Source: JAQBRD01 sp041158765 (GTDB lineage: Bacteria > Patescibacteriota > Minisyncoccia > Phycocordibacterales > PALSA-1337). Taken from it: a stretch of DNA of 64,000 nt. Of the stretch, positions 25,801-34,976 are shown in pieces. A program made the position numbers and the translations under genes. Position 1 is the first letter of the stretch, and the number at the start of each line of letters is the position of its first letter. The stretch spans positions 1-64,000 of the forward strand of contig JBEBAU010000018.1 in NCBI GenBank assembly GCA_041158765.1, written 5' to 3'. The notes under the pieces are model-generated. The model searched no databases. It was not told the origin of the DNA and saw only the letters and a program-made list of their open reading frames with translations.

Positions 25801-26544
25801 CTATTGACCCAAAAGACCATCAAGAGCGTTCTTGAGGGTTGCGTATGACTGTGCGCCGTTTACAGGGATTTGTTTGCCATTTGCTGTGATAATGACGCTA
25901 TAAGGAGTGCCTGAAACCCCAGCATTAATTCCTTCGAGATAATCTGCATCAACCTCTGCCTTGTTTTTGCCGCTGCTTAGGCATGTTTTGAATTCTGTTT
26001 TGTCGAGACCGGCGTACACTGCGATTTCGGGAAGTTGCGCAGGGTTGAGTCCTTCTGGTGTAGCGTTGGTAACTGAAGGTGTTATTGAATAGAGGCGATT
26101 CGCATATGCCCAAAACTTGTCATTACCACCAAGATCAGCTGCACATTCCATAGCCTGTGCTTCGGTGCCAGCGTTCTTATGAAGAATATTGCCGTTCTCA
26201 TCTGCTTGATCAAGAGGGAAATGACGATACACCCAAGCTACATTTCCAGTTTTGCCATACTCAGTCATAACCTGAAGCATTGTTGCGTGGAATATTTTGC
26301 AGAATGGACATGAAGCATCAGAGTATTCAACAATCTTTATTTTTGCATTTGGATTACCCAAAATATGGTCGTCGCTCGTCACGGCTCTTACTTCTTGAAT
26401 CTGTGAAGGAATTTGCTGTGCAGTAACTGCTGCAGGGACAGGCTTTTTTGTCCAAATAACCGCACCTGCGATAATTGCACCAGCAACAATAATAGCAACA
26501 GGAATTGTGATAACTGATTGAGGTTTTGGTTGATTTGGTTCCAT
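25801..26544 (-). CDS. Membrane-anchored DsbA-like thiol oxidoreductase
   Basis: This 247-residue protein has a membrane anchor at about 11-31 and a thioredoxin-fold domain with active site C79-P-F-C82 in SDASCPFCKIF. A helical insertion and the cis-Pro motif SGTPYSVI follow. It belongs to the DsbA/BdbD-like group that forms disulphides in exported proteins. Its likely clients are the Cys-paired surface proteins in this window (50257-51690; 27333-30584), which is inference. A -10 (TATACT on the minus strand, 26569-26574, with TGA extension) lies about 24 nt upstream of the start. The exonuclease gene upstream is separated by 38 nt. Confidence 0.9.
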   Translation of the reverse strand: MEPNQPKPQSVITIPVAIIVAGAIIAGAVIWTKKPVPAAVTAQQIPSQIQEVRAVTSDDHILGNPNAKIKIVEYSDASCPFCKIFHATMLQVMTEYGKTGNVAWVYRHFPLDQADENGNILHKNAGTEAQAMECAADLGGNDKFWAYANRLYSITPSVTNATPEGLNPAQLPEIAVYAGLDKTEFKTCLSSGKNKAEVDADYLEGINAGVSGTPYSVIITANGKQIPVNGAQSYATLKNALDGLLGQ

Positions 26545-26582
26545 ATTTTTATTAGGTTATGTGTTGATAGTATATCACGGAC

Positions 26583-27203
26583 CTAAAATGGCAATGTGAA
26601 AGTCATCGCCTCGCCCCCAGCTGTTTCCCAATGTGTTGTATCAAGCTTGATGTCTTTGATTGCATTACCGGGTCCAAAATCTCGATACTTTATGTGCTTA
26701 TTTTTCAGAGCGTATTCATAGAGCTCTTTTGTAATTTTCACATCTTCGAGACAATACTTGATGATTTTGTCTATTTCACCACTTTTCCACCATGCAATAG
26801 CTTCGAGACCATGACCAGACTTCTTTTTGCCTAGAGTTGCTTCGGCGAGTGTGTCGAGTTTGATGCGTTTGCCGAGAGAATTCCGTACTTCAACAAGGAG
26901 ATCGAGACTCTTTATTTTTGAAAGGTCACCAGAGTAGTATTTGTTGAGCAGTGGTATATCAAAATGTTCTCCATTGAACGTAATGAGCATATCCGCTTGT
27001 TCAATAATCGGCCAAAGCTTCGGTAAGTCCTCAACAAGATAGCTCGAGTATCCTGAACCGGGTTCTGACGGAGCCTTGCCAGTGCCATCATCTGCAGCTG
27101 AATCGTGAATACACACAACAGATATATCAAGCGCTGAAGATTCGGTTGAACCGACTTCCTGAAAGGTGTTTCGTGTTTCAATATCAAAAGTAATTTTGCG
27201 CAT
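26583..27203 (-). CDS. RNase-H-fold 3'-5' exonuclease (DnaQ/PolB-exo-like)
   Basis: This 206-residue protein has the DEDD exonuclease motifs: ExoI TFDIETRN at the N-terminus, ExoII LITFNGEHFDIPLL (about 73-86), and ExoIII YCLEDVKITKEL (about 148-159), where Tyr four before the Asp suggests the DEDDy type. It is a stand-alone domain of the kind annotated as a predicted PolB-related 3'-5' exonuclease. It probably acts in repair or RNA/DNA end trimming. It is divergent from the large secreted-protein gene, with 129 nt between starts. Confidence 0.8.
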   Translation of the reverse strand: MRKITFDIETRNTFQEVGSTESSALDISVVCIHDSAADDGTGKAPSEPGSGYSSYLVEDLPKLWPIIEQADMLITFNGEHFDIPLLNKYYSGDLSKIKSLDLLVEVRNSLGKRIKLDTLAEATLGKKKSGHGLEAIAWWKSGEIDKIIKYCLEDVKITKELYEYALKNKHIKYRDFGPGNAIKDIKLDTTHWETAGGEAMTFTLPF

Positions 27204-27332
27204 ATAGTGTGGTGTTGAGTGTGTGTAGTTTGTATTGTGTGTCGCTGTATTGTACGGGAATGATACATGACGGGCAAGTTCGGTGTGGAATTACGTATTT
27301 GAGTGACTATATCGGTATGGTAGTATTATTGT

Positions 27333-30300
27333 ATGAAAATGTACTATAAATTGGTGTTTTTTATTGCAGTTTTTATTTTTATTCCACTAAGTAGTGCATC
27401 AGCACAGACAGCAATTGGATCAGTTGTCACTGCTCCAAACTGGGGCTGTAGTTCTACAGATACAGCACATCCATTTATTACTCGAACAGATATCATTTAC
27501 GATGTATATAATACACCACAGTCATTTTATCCTCTGACACAGTCTTGTGTTTCAGGTACACTACTCGTCTCATATTCTGATGTCTTAGATATAACTCTAT
27601 ACTCCACAACTACCATGGAGATATCCTGCGTCGAAAGTGTTGGTGGAGTCTGGACAAAAGGTACTATCAAGATTACCGGACCAGGTACATTCAATAACGA
27701 CAAAAACCCAATAGTCTGTCCAGGATCAATTTGGCAAGGGGGAATTTTTGCTAATTCATTTATTTTGAAATCAAATGCTGTTGCTGCAACATCAACCCTT
27801 GTTTCAGCAACCGCTGCTTCATCGACACTCACACTTACGGGTACCGGCTTTAGTCCTACAGGAAACACCGTGGTTGTAACATCTTCTGCTGGAGTTTCAG
27901 TTACTATTCCTAATGTCTCAAGTATTTCAAGCACTTCGATGGTTGTTACTTTGCCATCGGGTTACACAATTGCAGATACATATACCGTAAAGGTTTTGCC
28001 ATCTGGCGGATCTCTATATAGCAATACTACGAGTTTCACAATTAGGTCAGTAGACATTGCTGTTATCACAGTTACAGGAGCAATGTTGAGCGGTGCAATA
28101 TGTAATTGGGTAGATACCAATATTACTGGGCCAAATAAACTACAGAAGACACTTTGTATTGCGCCTTTCATGAAAAGCACAGCTAAAGTTGTGAAGCAGA
28201 TAAAAGATGCTACAGATGCTGCTCTCGCCGCAAATAAAAAAGTGATGATTGTAAGTCAGTGTATCGGATCACTTATAGCGTATAACGTTATCGCTCAGTA
28301 TTACAAAACATATGTTGATAAGGGTCTTGTTGAAATTGTATACGTTGATCCTCCATACGGTGGTTCATTCGCGAATGCACTTTTTAGCCGAGTTTTCCCG
28401 GGACAATATGCACCACGCGCACAAGCAATTGCTGGTGGTATCAAATATGACTCTCGAATGATTGATTGGACACGAGGAGAAGGACTTCTACATTTGTTTA
28501 CACACGATGCTTTCACCTATCCAAATTACGGAAAGAATTCAACGAATCTTGCCGCTTTGAGTAATGTGATCCAAAAAAAGGTCACGACTCTAGCTTCAAC
28601 TAGCCCAACACCATTTTCACCACAGGGTGGAATTATGATTGCAAGTGCACCAGTTGTTTCTGGCGTGAGCGTGGATGGTGTGAATAGCGAGTCAATTACA
28701 ACTGATCAAGATATAACGGTGAATGCTACGGGTCTTCAGGGTGATGGAAACTATATCTATATTCAGAATAATGAAAATCCGCAGATTTATTACACAATAT
28801 ACGGATTGCTTCCTGCAGGCGCTGGAGATTCGCTTATTTTCAATCTTCCTCTCAAACCAGAGCTGGGCTTCGATGTAACGCCAGGTTCATACTCATTGTT
28901 TGTTGGTGCGCGTGATAGCGATTTGAGTAATAGTTTTACAATCAATATTGCTTCTCCAAGACTCGGTATACCACCATCTGTTACAGATCTTCCAATGAAT
29001 ATGAAATCTGGGGACATGGTAAGTATTCAGGGTAGCGGATTTCAGCCAGCAGGGAATCAGGTGCGTTTTGTACTCGTACCAAATCCAACACAGAGCGCTA
29101 ACGTAATTGATTTGTGGAATGTACTGATAGATTTCTTTTTGAAAATAAAAAATAAATTACTTACACTTGTTTTTGCCCAGACAATTTCAGGTGAATCTCT
29201 AGTTGGTTTTGTTCCTGATTATATTATTAGAGACATTCCAAGTAACGGCACTTCACTTTCATTCTCTCTTCCTTCAGATATTCCGAGCGGAACATATCTT
29301 GTCTCTGTTGCGGGACCTGATACTAATTGGACACCGGGCACAGCAACAGTTATTACTAACACCCGAGCAGGTCAGTCGGTAATTTATCAAACATCAGACA
29401 GCGTTGCCGCTCAAACAATATACGGATGTTATATCGGATATTCATTTGATTCCGCTACCAATCCAAACGCATCTAAGGGATATTCAACTAATGCTTCTGA
29501 CCTTTGTTATTACCAATACGGCGGTAATAAAGCTTCACAGATTGTGGGATATTCATGTCCAACAGGATATACACTCAATAATGAAACGAAGATGTGTCTT
29601 TCAACTCAATCAGGCCCAATTACTATCGGACCAGTTGTGAAGGCGTACACATGTCCTTCAGGACACGGTATTGTTACATCGAATATCTGTGCATATTTTC
29701 CAACCGGACTTTGGTCAACAGCAAAAGCAACATATACTTGCCCGATCGGATATAGCATTACCGGTAGTACGTGTACGGTAAGTGTTCCAACAGGATTAAC
29801 GGCGGTTTCAAAAAGTATTGGAACAGTAGATCTTTCATGGAAAAATGTGAAAACGCTCTACGCTGATTCTCTTGTTCTAGAGCGCGCTACTAATGTTGCT
29901 GGTCCATTCACAACGATTGCAACATTGAGCACTTCAAGCCTCAAATATTCTGATAAGAATCTTTCTTCACAAGAGAAGTATTCATATCGAGTTCGCATCC
30001 TTCGAACTGATGGTTCATATTCAAATCCAACAAATACCGTTACAGTATCAACCAAGGCTGTCTCTGTTCCAGTAATTACTCTCGCCACAAAAGCCGGCAC
30101 TTCAACAATAGCTTTGAAATTGGCTGGAAAAGACGCCCTTCTCGGATTTAATTTGTTTGGTGGTTCTACTGGGGTGATGGATTTCATCATCGCAACAACC
30201 TCAAAGACATATACAGTTCGTGATCTTGCTCCATCAACTAAATACTGTTTCGTTGCACAGGCAATATTCAATGAATTGAGTGTTTCAACCTCATCAAAGG

Positions 30301-30584
30301 CTCTCTGCGCCACGACTGCAGCAGTTGCAACACCGGTGAATACAACACCAGCTACAACCGCTACACCGGCTGCAAATACCGCTGCACCAACTACTGTGTC
30401 AGCCTCAGTTGGCGGATATACATGTCCAACAAATTACACATATGTGTCTGCAAGTTCAGGAATGGGTAATTGTCTTGCAACAATATTCTTCTCAGGTCCA
30501 GCACCAACACCTCCAATACCAACACCGATATACACATGCCCAAGCGGATATGTATTAGGAACTGGTGGAGTCTGCAGCAAATAA
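27333..30584 (+). CDS. Large secreted multidomain protein with alpha/beta-hydrolase-like domain
   Basis: This 1083-residue protein has a signal peptide (cleavage near SASAQT, residue 24). In order: a Cys-containing N-terminal region, an IPT/TIG-like Ig domain (about 148-235), an alpha/beta-hydrolase-like region (about 240-400) and a second IPT-like domain (about 555-680). Cys-rich YTCPSGY-type repeats (about 710-820), two fibronectin-III-like domains (about 825-1000), a Thr/Ala/Pro linker and a final Cys-rich tail follow. The hydrolase elbow reads SQCIGS with Cys310 as predicted nucleophile. No C-terminal anchor is seen. ATG 27333 is 6 nt after the -10 TAGTAT (27321-27326). It is probably a cell-surface adhesin or enzyme. 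Confidence 0.75.
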   Translation: MKMYYKLVFFIAVFIFIPLSSASAQTAIGSVVTAPNWGCSSTDTAHPFITRTDIIYDVYNTPQSFYPLTQSCVSGTLLVSYSDVLDITLYSTTTMEISCVESVGGVWTKGTIKITGPGTFNNDKNPIVCPGSIWQGGIFANSFILKSNAVAATSTLVSATAASSTLTLTGTGFSPTGNTVVVTSSAGVSVTIPNVSSISSTSMVVTLPSGYTIADTYTVKVLPSGGSLYSNTTSFTIRSVDIAVITVTGAMLSGAICNWVDTNITGPNKLQKTLCIAPFMKSTAKVVKQIKDATDAALAANKKVMIVSQCIGSLIAYNVIAQYYKTYVDKGLVEIVYVDPPYGGSFANALFSRVFPGQYAPRAQAIAGGIKYDSRMIDWTRGEGLLHLFTHDAFTYPNYGKNSTNLAALSNVIQKKVTTLASTSPTPFSPQGGIMIASAPVVSGVSVDGVNSESITTDQDITVNATGLQGDGNYIYIQNNENPQIYYTIYGLLPAGAGDSLIFNLPLKPELGFDVTPGSYSLFVGARDSDLSNSFTINIASPRLGIPPSVTDLPMNMKSGDMVSIQGSGFQPAGNQVRFVLVPNPTQSANVIDLWNVLIDFFLKIKNKLLTLVFAQTISGESLVGFVPDYIIRDIPSNGTSLSFSLPSDIPSGTYLVSVAGPDTNWTPGTATVITNTRAGQSVIYQTSDSVAAQTIYGCYIGYSFDSATNPNASKGYSTNASDLCYYQYGGNKASQIVGYSCPTGYTLNNETKMCLSTQSGPITIGPVVKAYTCPSGHGIVTSNICAYFPTGLWSTAKATYTCPIGYSITGSTCTVSVPTGLTAVSKSIGTVDLSWKNVKTLYADSLVLERATNVAGPFTTIATLSTSSLKYSDKNLSSQEKYSYRVRILRTDGSYSNPTNTVTVSTKAVSVPVITLATKAGTSTIALKLAGKDALLGFNLFGGSTGVMDFIIATTSKTYTVRDLAPSTKYCFVAQAIFNELSVSTSSKALCATTAAVATPVNTTPATTATPAANTAAPTTVSASVGGYTCPTNYTYVSASSGMGNCLATIFFSGPAPTPPIPTPIYTCPSGYVLGTGGVCSK

Positions 30585-30603
30585 TAACAGTTTTGAGAAA
30601 GAG

Positions 30604-31920
30604 TTAGAGTGAAAGAGAAGTCTCTACTCCAGAAACGAGCGTCTTGATCTTCAAGATGCCGTTTTTTGTTTCTTCATCGCCAATGACGATGATATGTGGG
30701 ACACCGCGCTTGTCTGCGGCTTTGATTTGATCGCCGATTTTGCGTCCAGAAATATCTACTGAAATTCGTGGTGAATTAATTCCTAATACTGTCTGTTCGC
30801 GGAGCTTTTTTGCGATAGCAAGTGCATAGTTTGTATTCTGTTCTCCAACAACAATAATCATAATATCAGCAGGCGTAGATGCAGGGGGGAGTGAACCATA
30901 TGTATCCATAAGATCAGATGCAATGACGTCTCCCATACCAAAACCAACAGCAGAGACTTTGTCGCCACCAAACAAATCAAGGAGATCATCGTAGCGACCA
31001 CCACCAGCAACAGATCGACGATTCTCTGGATTCTTGTCAAAAATTTCAAATACTATACCCGTATAGTAATCAGAACCACGTGTAAGTGTTTGATCAAAGA
31101 CAGCATTGGTAATGCCAAGTTCCTCAAGCCCTGCGAGTACAGCTTTTATTTCACTAATGCCTTCGTGTTCTTCGGTTGTTTGAGGGAGATTACTTGTGAA
31201 TTCCTCGAAGTTTTTTGAATTGAGAATAGTAAGGAGCTTCGCGGTTTTTGTTTCATCACCAAGTACTTCACTAATTGCGGTGACGAATACCTCCTTGGGC
31301 ATCTTGTTCTTGCGATCGATTGCCTTCAAAAGTGCATTTGCTTTCACTTCATCAAGACCGAATATATCACGACCGATATAGTTCATGACCTTGCGATTGT
31401 GAATACGAATTTCAAAATCAGTGTCTGTGAGACCAAGCTTGCGAGTAATATCGTATGCGATTTGAATACATTCAATCTCAGCGGCGAGACTTGATACGCC
31501 GAAAATATCCATATTATATTGCCAAAATTCACGAAGACGACCGCGCTGAGGATTCTCATATCTGAAAAGGTTCGGTATCGAATACCAACGAAGAGGGTAT
31601 ACAAGTTCGCGCTTACGAGCAGCAACCATGCGGGCAACTGTCGGTGTCATTTCTGGTCGAAGCGTTACTTCACGGTCACCTCGATCGATAAAGGTATATG
31701 TCTGTTGATTGATGATTTCTTCGCCAGACTTAGCTCGATAGAGATCTGCTGGCTCAAGAACAGAAGCGTTGTATTCTTCATAGCCATACTTCTCACTCAC
31801 ACTGCGCCAAATATCAAAAATGTGCTTCTCAACAGCCATATCTGCCGGAAAGAAGTCTCGAACGCCTTTGTAGCTCTCGGTTGAGAGCTTGGGGTTAGCT
31901 TTTGCCTTGTGTTCATTCAT
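30604..31920 (-). CDS. hisS: Histidyl-tRNA synthetase
   Basis: This 438-residue class II HisRS contains GVRDFFPADM (N-terminus), motif 2 LRPEMTPTVARM ... RLREFWQYNMDIFG, the HisA-type LTRGSDYYTGIVFEIF, motif 3 GGGRYDDLLDLFGG, and the C-terminal anticodon-binding domain. The frame extends to 31956, but ATG 31920 fits best: a minus-strand -10 TACAAT (31928-31933) ends 7 nt before it, with -35 TTGTTT 17 nt further, so the message is leaderless. It is divergent from truB with only 21 nt between start codons. Confidence 0.95.
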   Translation of the reverse strand: MNEHKAKANPKLSTESYKGVRDFFPADMAVEKHIFDIWRSVSEKYGYEEYNASVLEPADLYRAKSGEEIINQQTYTFIDRGDREVTLRPEMTPTVARMVAARKRELVYPLRWYSIPNLFRYENPQRGRLREFWQYNMDIFGVSSLAAEIECIQIAYDITRKLGLTDTDFEIRIHNRKVMNYIGRDIFGLDEVKANALLKAIDRKNKMPKEVFVTAISEVLGDETKTAKLLTILNSKNFEEFTSNLPQTTEEHEGISEIKAVLAGLEELGITNAVFDQTLTRGSDYYTGIVFEIFDKNPENRRSVAGGGRYDDLLDLFGGDKVSAVGFGMGDVIASDLMDTYGSLPPASTPADIMIIVVGEQNTNYALAIAKKLREQTVLGINSPRISVDISGRKIGDQIKAADKRGVPHIIVIGDEETKNGILKIKTLVSGVETSLSL

Positions 31921-31930
31921 GGGGTACATT
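31902..31930 (+). promoter_or_regulatory. Predicted truB promoter, overlapping the hisS promoter
   Basis: TTGCCT 31902-31907, a 17-nt spacer, TACATT 31925-31930. The -35 lies inside hisS codons. The -10 shares 3 nt with the opposing hisS -10. Confidence 0.65.
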
Positions 31931-31956
31931 GTAGCTAATATATGCCAGACAAACAA
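31928..31956 (-). promoter_or_regulatory. Predicted hisS promoter, overlapping the truB promoter
   Basis: On the minus strand, TTGTTT (31951-31956), a 17-nt spacer, TACAAT (31928-31933). The -35 lies inside truB codons, so the two polymerases should compete. Confidence 0.65.
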
Positions 31957-32814
31957 GAAAAAAGCGCAGCGAAGGCTGTTTTGGCGCGCACAAGTCCCGT
32001 GATCGTCTTTCAGAAAAAGCTTGGCGAAACGCCGTTGGCCGCTCTTGAGCGTGCGCGTATTGAGTATGGAATTGCTGTAGATGTGCCCATGACATATGCA
32101 GGGAGGCTTGATCCGATGGCAGAAGGTGTGTTGTTGTTGCTTGTTGGGGAAGAGTGCAAGAAGAAGGGTGAGTATCTTGGACTCGATAAAGAGTATGAGG
32201 TAGAGATTGTTTTCGGGATCTCGACAGATACGTATGATATGCTCGGCTTGGCGGAGGCGCCTGACGGGCGCAACGGGTCATATATGCATACTGCAAAAAT
32301 CGAACAGTTGATGGCTGTGGATTTTCAAAAATATGTTGGAAAGTTCTCGCAACCGTATCCGGCTTTTTCTTCTAAGACTGTTGGTGGCGTGCAATTGCAT
32401 ACACTTGCGCGAGCGGGGGAGCTGCCAGATGAAAATGAAATGCCATCAAAAGATGTGGAAATATATTCTATTGAGGTGGTTGATGAAAAAACAAAAAATA
32501 TGGACGGTGTGAAAGGTGTGGCGCAGGGGATTTCAGCTGAAAAGTTGCGTGAGCGAATTATGAGTGGAATTGAGCTGGTGAAGGGGGATTTTCGGCAGGA
32601 GGAAATCATTAAACAGTGGGATTCAGTTTTTCGGACAGTTGAATTCGGTGGCAGTCAATTCAAGTGTCCGAATTTCCGAATTGTGCGTATACGTGTGAAA
32701 TGTTCGAGCGGCACATATATGCGCTCTCTGGCTGAAAGAATCGGGCGAGAACTCGGTGTGGGTGGGTTTGCGCTTTCAATTAAAAGGCTTTCTGTGGGGT
32801 CGTTTCGTCTATAA
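31942..32814 (+). CDS. truB: tRNA pseudouridine-55 synthase TruB
   Basis: TruB makes the universal pseudouridine in the T loop of tRNAs. This 290-residue protein has the catalytic motif TYAGRLDPMAEGVLLLL with the nucleophilic Asp, then DKEYEVEIVFGISTDTYD, PYPAFSSKTVGG and a C-terminal RIRVKCSSGTYMRSLAERIG. An N-terminal PVIVFQKKLGETP replaces the usual KP-GxTS. Insertions make it longer than minimal. Promoter and start are 5 nt apart. It shares its control region with hisS. Confidence 0.93.
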   Translation: MPDKQEKSAAKAVLARTSPVIVFQKKLGETPLAALERARIEYGIAVDVPMTYAGRLDPMAEGVLLLLVGEECKKKGEYLGLDKEYEVEIVFGISTDTYDMLGLAEAPDGRNGSYMHTAKIEQLMAVDFQKYVGKFSQPYPAFSSKTVGGVQLHTLARAGELPDENEMPSKDVEIYSIEVVDEKTKNMDGVKGVAQGISAEKLRERIMSGIELVKGDFRQEEIIKQWDSVFRTVEFGGSQFKCPNFRIVRIRVKCSSGTYMRSLAERIGRELGVGGFALSIKRLSVGSFRL

Positions 32815-32848
32815 TTGTCGCGTTGTACCTCCGTGTTTTTAATGAAGG

Positions 32849-32876
32849 TTGCTTTATTTCGTAGTTGTGGTATACT
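32849..32876 (+). promoter_or_regulatory. Predicted promoter of small RNA 32883-32977
   Basis: TTGCTT 32849-32854, a 16-nt spacer, extended -10 TGGTATACT ending at 32876. Confidence 0.65.
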
Positions 32877-32882
32877 AGGATT

Positions 32883-32977
32883 ACAAAAATGAAACGGTTT
32901 AGAATAGTTCAACCACAGAACTTCTCGTCGGAGAAGGCCGTTTGGGAAGAATCGCCAGAAATGGCGGTTTTTCTTTT
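32883..32977 (+). ncRNA. Candidate small RNA of about 95 nt
   Basis: A strong promoter is followed at 95 nt by an intrinsic terminator (32951-32968 stem ATCGCCA/TGGCGGT with a GAAA tetraloop, then TTTTTCTTTTTT). Inside lies another hairpin, CTTCTC-GTCG-GAGAAG (about 32921-32936). A 32-codon frame from ATG 32889 exists, but it runs through the terminator, so I favour a non-coding RNA. No known class (6S, tmRNA, RNase P, SRP) is recognised. It sits between truB and the helicase gene. Confidence 0.5.
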
Positions 32978-32978
32978 T
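32951..32978 (+). terminator. Intrinsic terminator with GNRA loop
   Basis: ATCGCCA-GAAA-TGGCGGT (one T-G pair) followed by a long T-rich run. Confidence 0.85.
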
Positions 32979-33045
32979 TATGGCTGAAATAATATTTGTA
33001 GGCGATGTATTGATGTATCATTTAGTAGCGTATAATAGATTTTTT

Positions 33046-34917
33046 ATGAAAGACGAAACAAATAAAAAGCAGCAGCTCGAAAAAAAAGAACTTATCGATA
33101 AAAAGCAGCTGCTCAATGAGCTCAAAGCGAAAGTTGAAATAATTCGCGGGCATATCTCAGCTGAACAATTGAAAGTGCGAACGCTTGCCGAAAAGCCACT
33201 GAGCGAAATAAAATCTCTCAACCCTGAAGATCAGGTTGTGTATATGAATTTGCGAGCACAATCGGGGCAACGTCTCCAAGAGCTTGCTGATTTACTCGGA
33301 GCGCCGTTTTTTGTGCGATGCGATCTGACATATAAGAGAACAGGCAAAAATCGCGTGCGCTATTTCGCTAAGTATCATTTCACCGAAGATGATATCTATT
33401 CTTGGGTAACACCAGCCGCAACAATTCGTTTTGAAAAACCCGGACATATTCAGTACAAATTACCAAATGGCGTGATCGAACAGGCTCTTATGACGCGCAA
33501 AGAACAATATATGATTGTTGATGGCAAGATCATTTTCTTTTCGGTTGAGACGATAGATATGCCACGGGAGCTCATTCATCAAGAGCATTTTTCTACACGA
33601 AAAGGTGGCTTTTTGCTTCCTGAAATTGTTGCAGTGATGGAAAAAGCACAAGATATGGTCATTCGCGCTCATCATGTCGGGCCATTTGTGATTTCTGGTC
33701 CTGCAGGTTCGGGCAAAACAACGCTAGCTCTCCATCGAGTTGCATATCTTGTGCAGGCTCCTGACACGGCGGTCCTCTATCCGAGAAGGTCGGTGATGGT
33801 TTTTGTTCAGGATAATGGTACGAAGGATTACTTTTCACATCTATTGCCAGAACTTGGTATTACAGATGTAGAGATAACCACATTTTTTGAGTGGGCATGC
33901 GCGATTCTGGATTTGGATTTGAGTCGAGATCAATATGTGCAACGACGAGGAAAGAATGAGGTTGAGCAAGATATGCTCGAATTTGAGCGTTTGAAAAAAC
34001 TGCGAGCAAAAGAAATTCCAAGTTGGAATGAGACAAAAGTTTTTTTGAAAAAGAGCGCCACGTTCGACCGTATTGATCTTACCGTTGCGCTTGTTTCGTA
34101 TTTCAAACATCATAAAAAGTTCGAGACAAAACATCAGTATATGTCAGTTGAAAGGAATGGTGAATTGAAGGAACGCACTCGCAAAACTCCAATTCAATAT
34201 TCACTCCTCGTTGTTGATGAATTTCAGAATTATATGCCGGAGCAGCTTGAACTGCTCAATGCTTGCCTCGACTCCGAAACTCGTTCGGCTGTATATGTGG
34301 GGGATATGGCGCAGCAGATTCATGCGGGGACGCTGCGATCGTGGAATGATATTGGTATTACCATATCAGGTGATCGCGAAGTTCGATTACAGAAAGTGTA
34401 TCGAAATACCCGTCAAATTCTCGAATATATTCGTAAGCTTGGATATTCTGTTGAGATTCCAGAGGGAATAAAAGATGGTCCGGAAGTTTCAGAAATTACT
34501 TTTTCTGAAAATGAAATAGGTGCTAGCCAAAATAGAGATGAAACCACAGAGACAATTTCATATATACAAAAACTGCTTGAAAGTCGAGATGGCTTAATTG
34601 GCGTAATTGGAAAATCAGAGCAGGATATTTCAGAAATCAAAAAGTATTTTGAAAATGGGGCAACGAAAAATCCACGAGTCCACGTCATGACGATGGCTCT
34701 CGCACAGGGAGTTGAATTCGATATTGTGTGTATCGTTGGTATGAAAAAAGATATGTTCTCAATTAGACATTCGCAAGATTTCATCAAACAAGCGCCCGAA
34801 TTCATCGAGGAAAAGAAAAAGATTCAAAAAGATTTGCTCTATGTTGCGCTTACTCGAGCAATTAGTGAAATGCATGTGCTTGGTGGTGCACGATTGTCTG
34901 AAATTATACAAAAATAA
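33046..34917 (+). CDS. HelD/UvrD-like SF1 helicase
   Basis: This 623-residue SF1 ATPase has an N-terminal coiled coil (about 5-50, Lys/Glu/Leu-rich) and an insert domain (YFAKYHFTEDDIYSW). Walker A is GPAGSGKTTLALHRVAYL (about 224-241), motif II VVDEFQNYMPEQL, and motif III YVGDMAQQIHAG. Motif V (MALAQGVEFDIVCIVG) and motif VI (DLLYVALTRAISEMHVL) follow. The N-terminal coiled coil before the ATPase resembles HelD, which recycles stalled RNA polymerase, more than PcrA (inference). ATG 33046 follows TATAAT 33031-33036 by 9 nt. The upstream in-frame start at 32980 is before that -10 and unlikely. Confidence 0.8.
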   Translation: MKDETNKKQQLEKKELIDKKQLLNELKAKVEIIRGHISAEQLKVRTLAEKPLSEIKSLNPEDQVVYMNLRAQSGQRLQELADLLGAPFFVRCDLTYKRTGKNRVRYFAKYHFTEDDIYSWVTPAATIRFEKPGHIQYKLPNGVIEQALMTRKEQYMIVDGKIIFFSVETIDMPRELIHQEHFSTRKGGFLLPEIVAVMEKAQDMVIRAHHVGPFVISGPAGSGKTTLALHRVAYLVQAPDTAVLYPRRSVMVFVQDNGTKDYFSHLLPELGITDVEITTFFEWACAILDLDLSRDQYVQRRGKNEVEQDMLEFERLKKLRAKEIPSWNETKVFLKKSATFDRIDLTVALVSYFKHHKKFETKHQYMSVERNGELKERTRKTPIQYSLLVVDEFQNYMPEQLELLNACLDSETRSAVYVGDMAQQIHAGTLRSWNDIGITISGDREVRLQKVYRNTRQILEYIRKLGYSVEIPEGIKDGPEVSEITFSENEIGASQNRDETTETISYIQKLLESRDGLIGVIGKSEQDISEIKKYFENGATKNPRVHVMTMALAQGVEFDIVCIVGMKKDMFSIRHSQDFIKQAPEFIEEKKKIQKDLLYVALTRAISEMHVLGGARLSEIIQK

Positions 34918-34943
34918 AAACCGCTAAGCTTGCGCTTGCGGTT
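34913..34943 (-). terminator. Minus-strand terminator of 34977-35606
   Basis: On the minus strand, AACCGCAAGC/GCTTAGCGGTT (one bulge) followed by TTTTATTTTT. It lies at the end of the convergent helicase gene. Confidence 0.75.
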
Positions 34944-34976
34944 GTGTGTGAATGTCACGCGACTCTCGACTACCTG

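Noticed and set aside
32889..32987. 32-codon frame in the small RNA candidate
   Set aside because: It reads through the terminator hairpin and T run, with no ribosome signal; a non-coding RNA is simpler.
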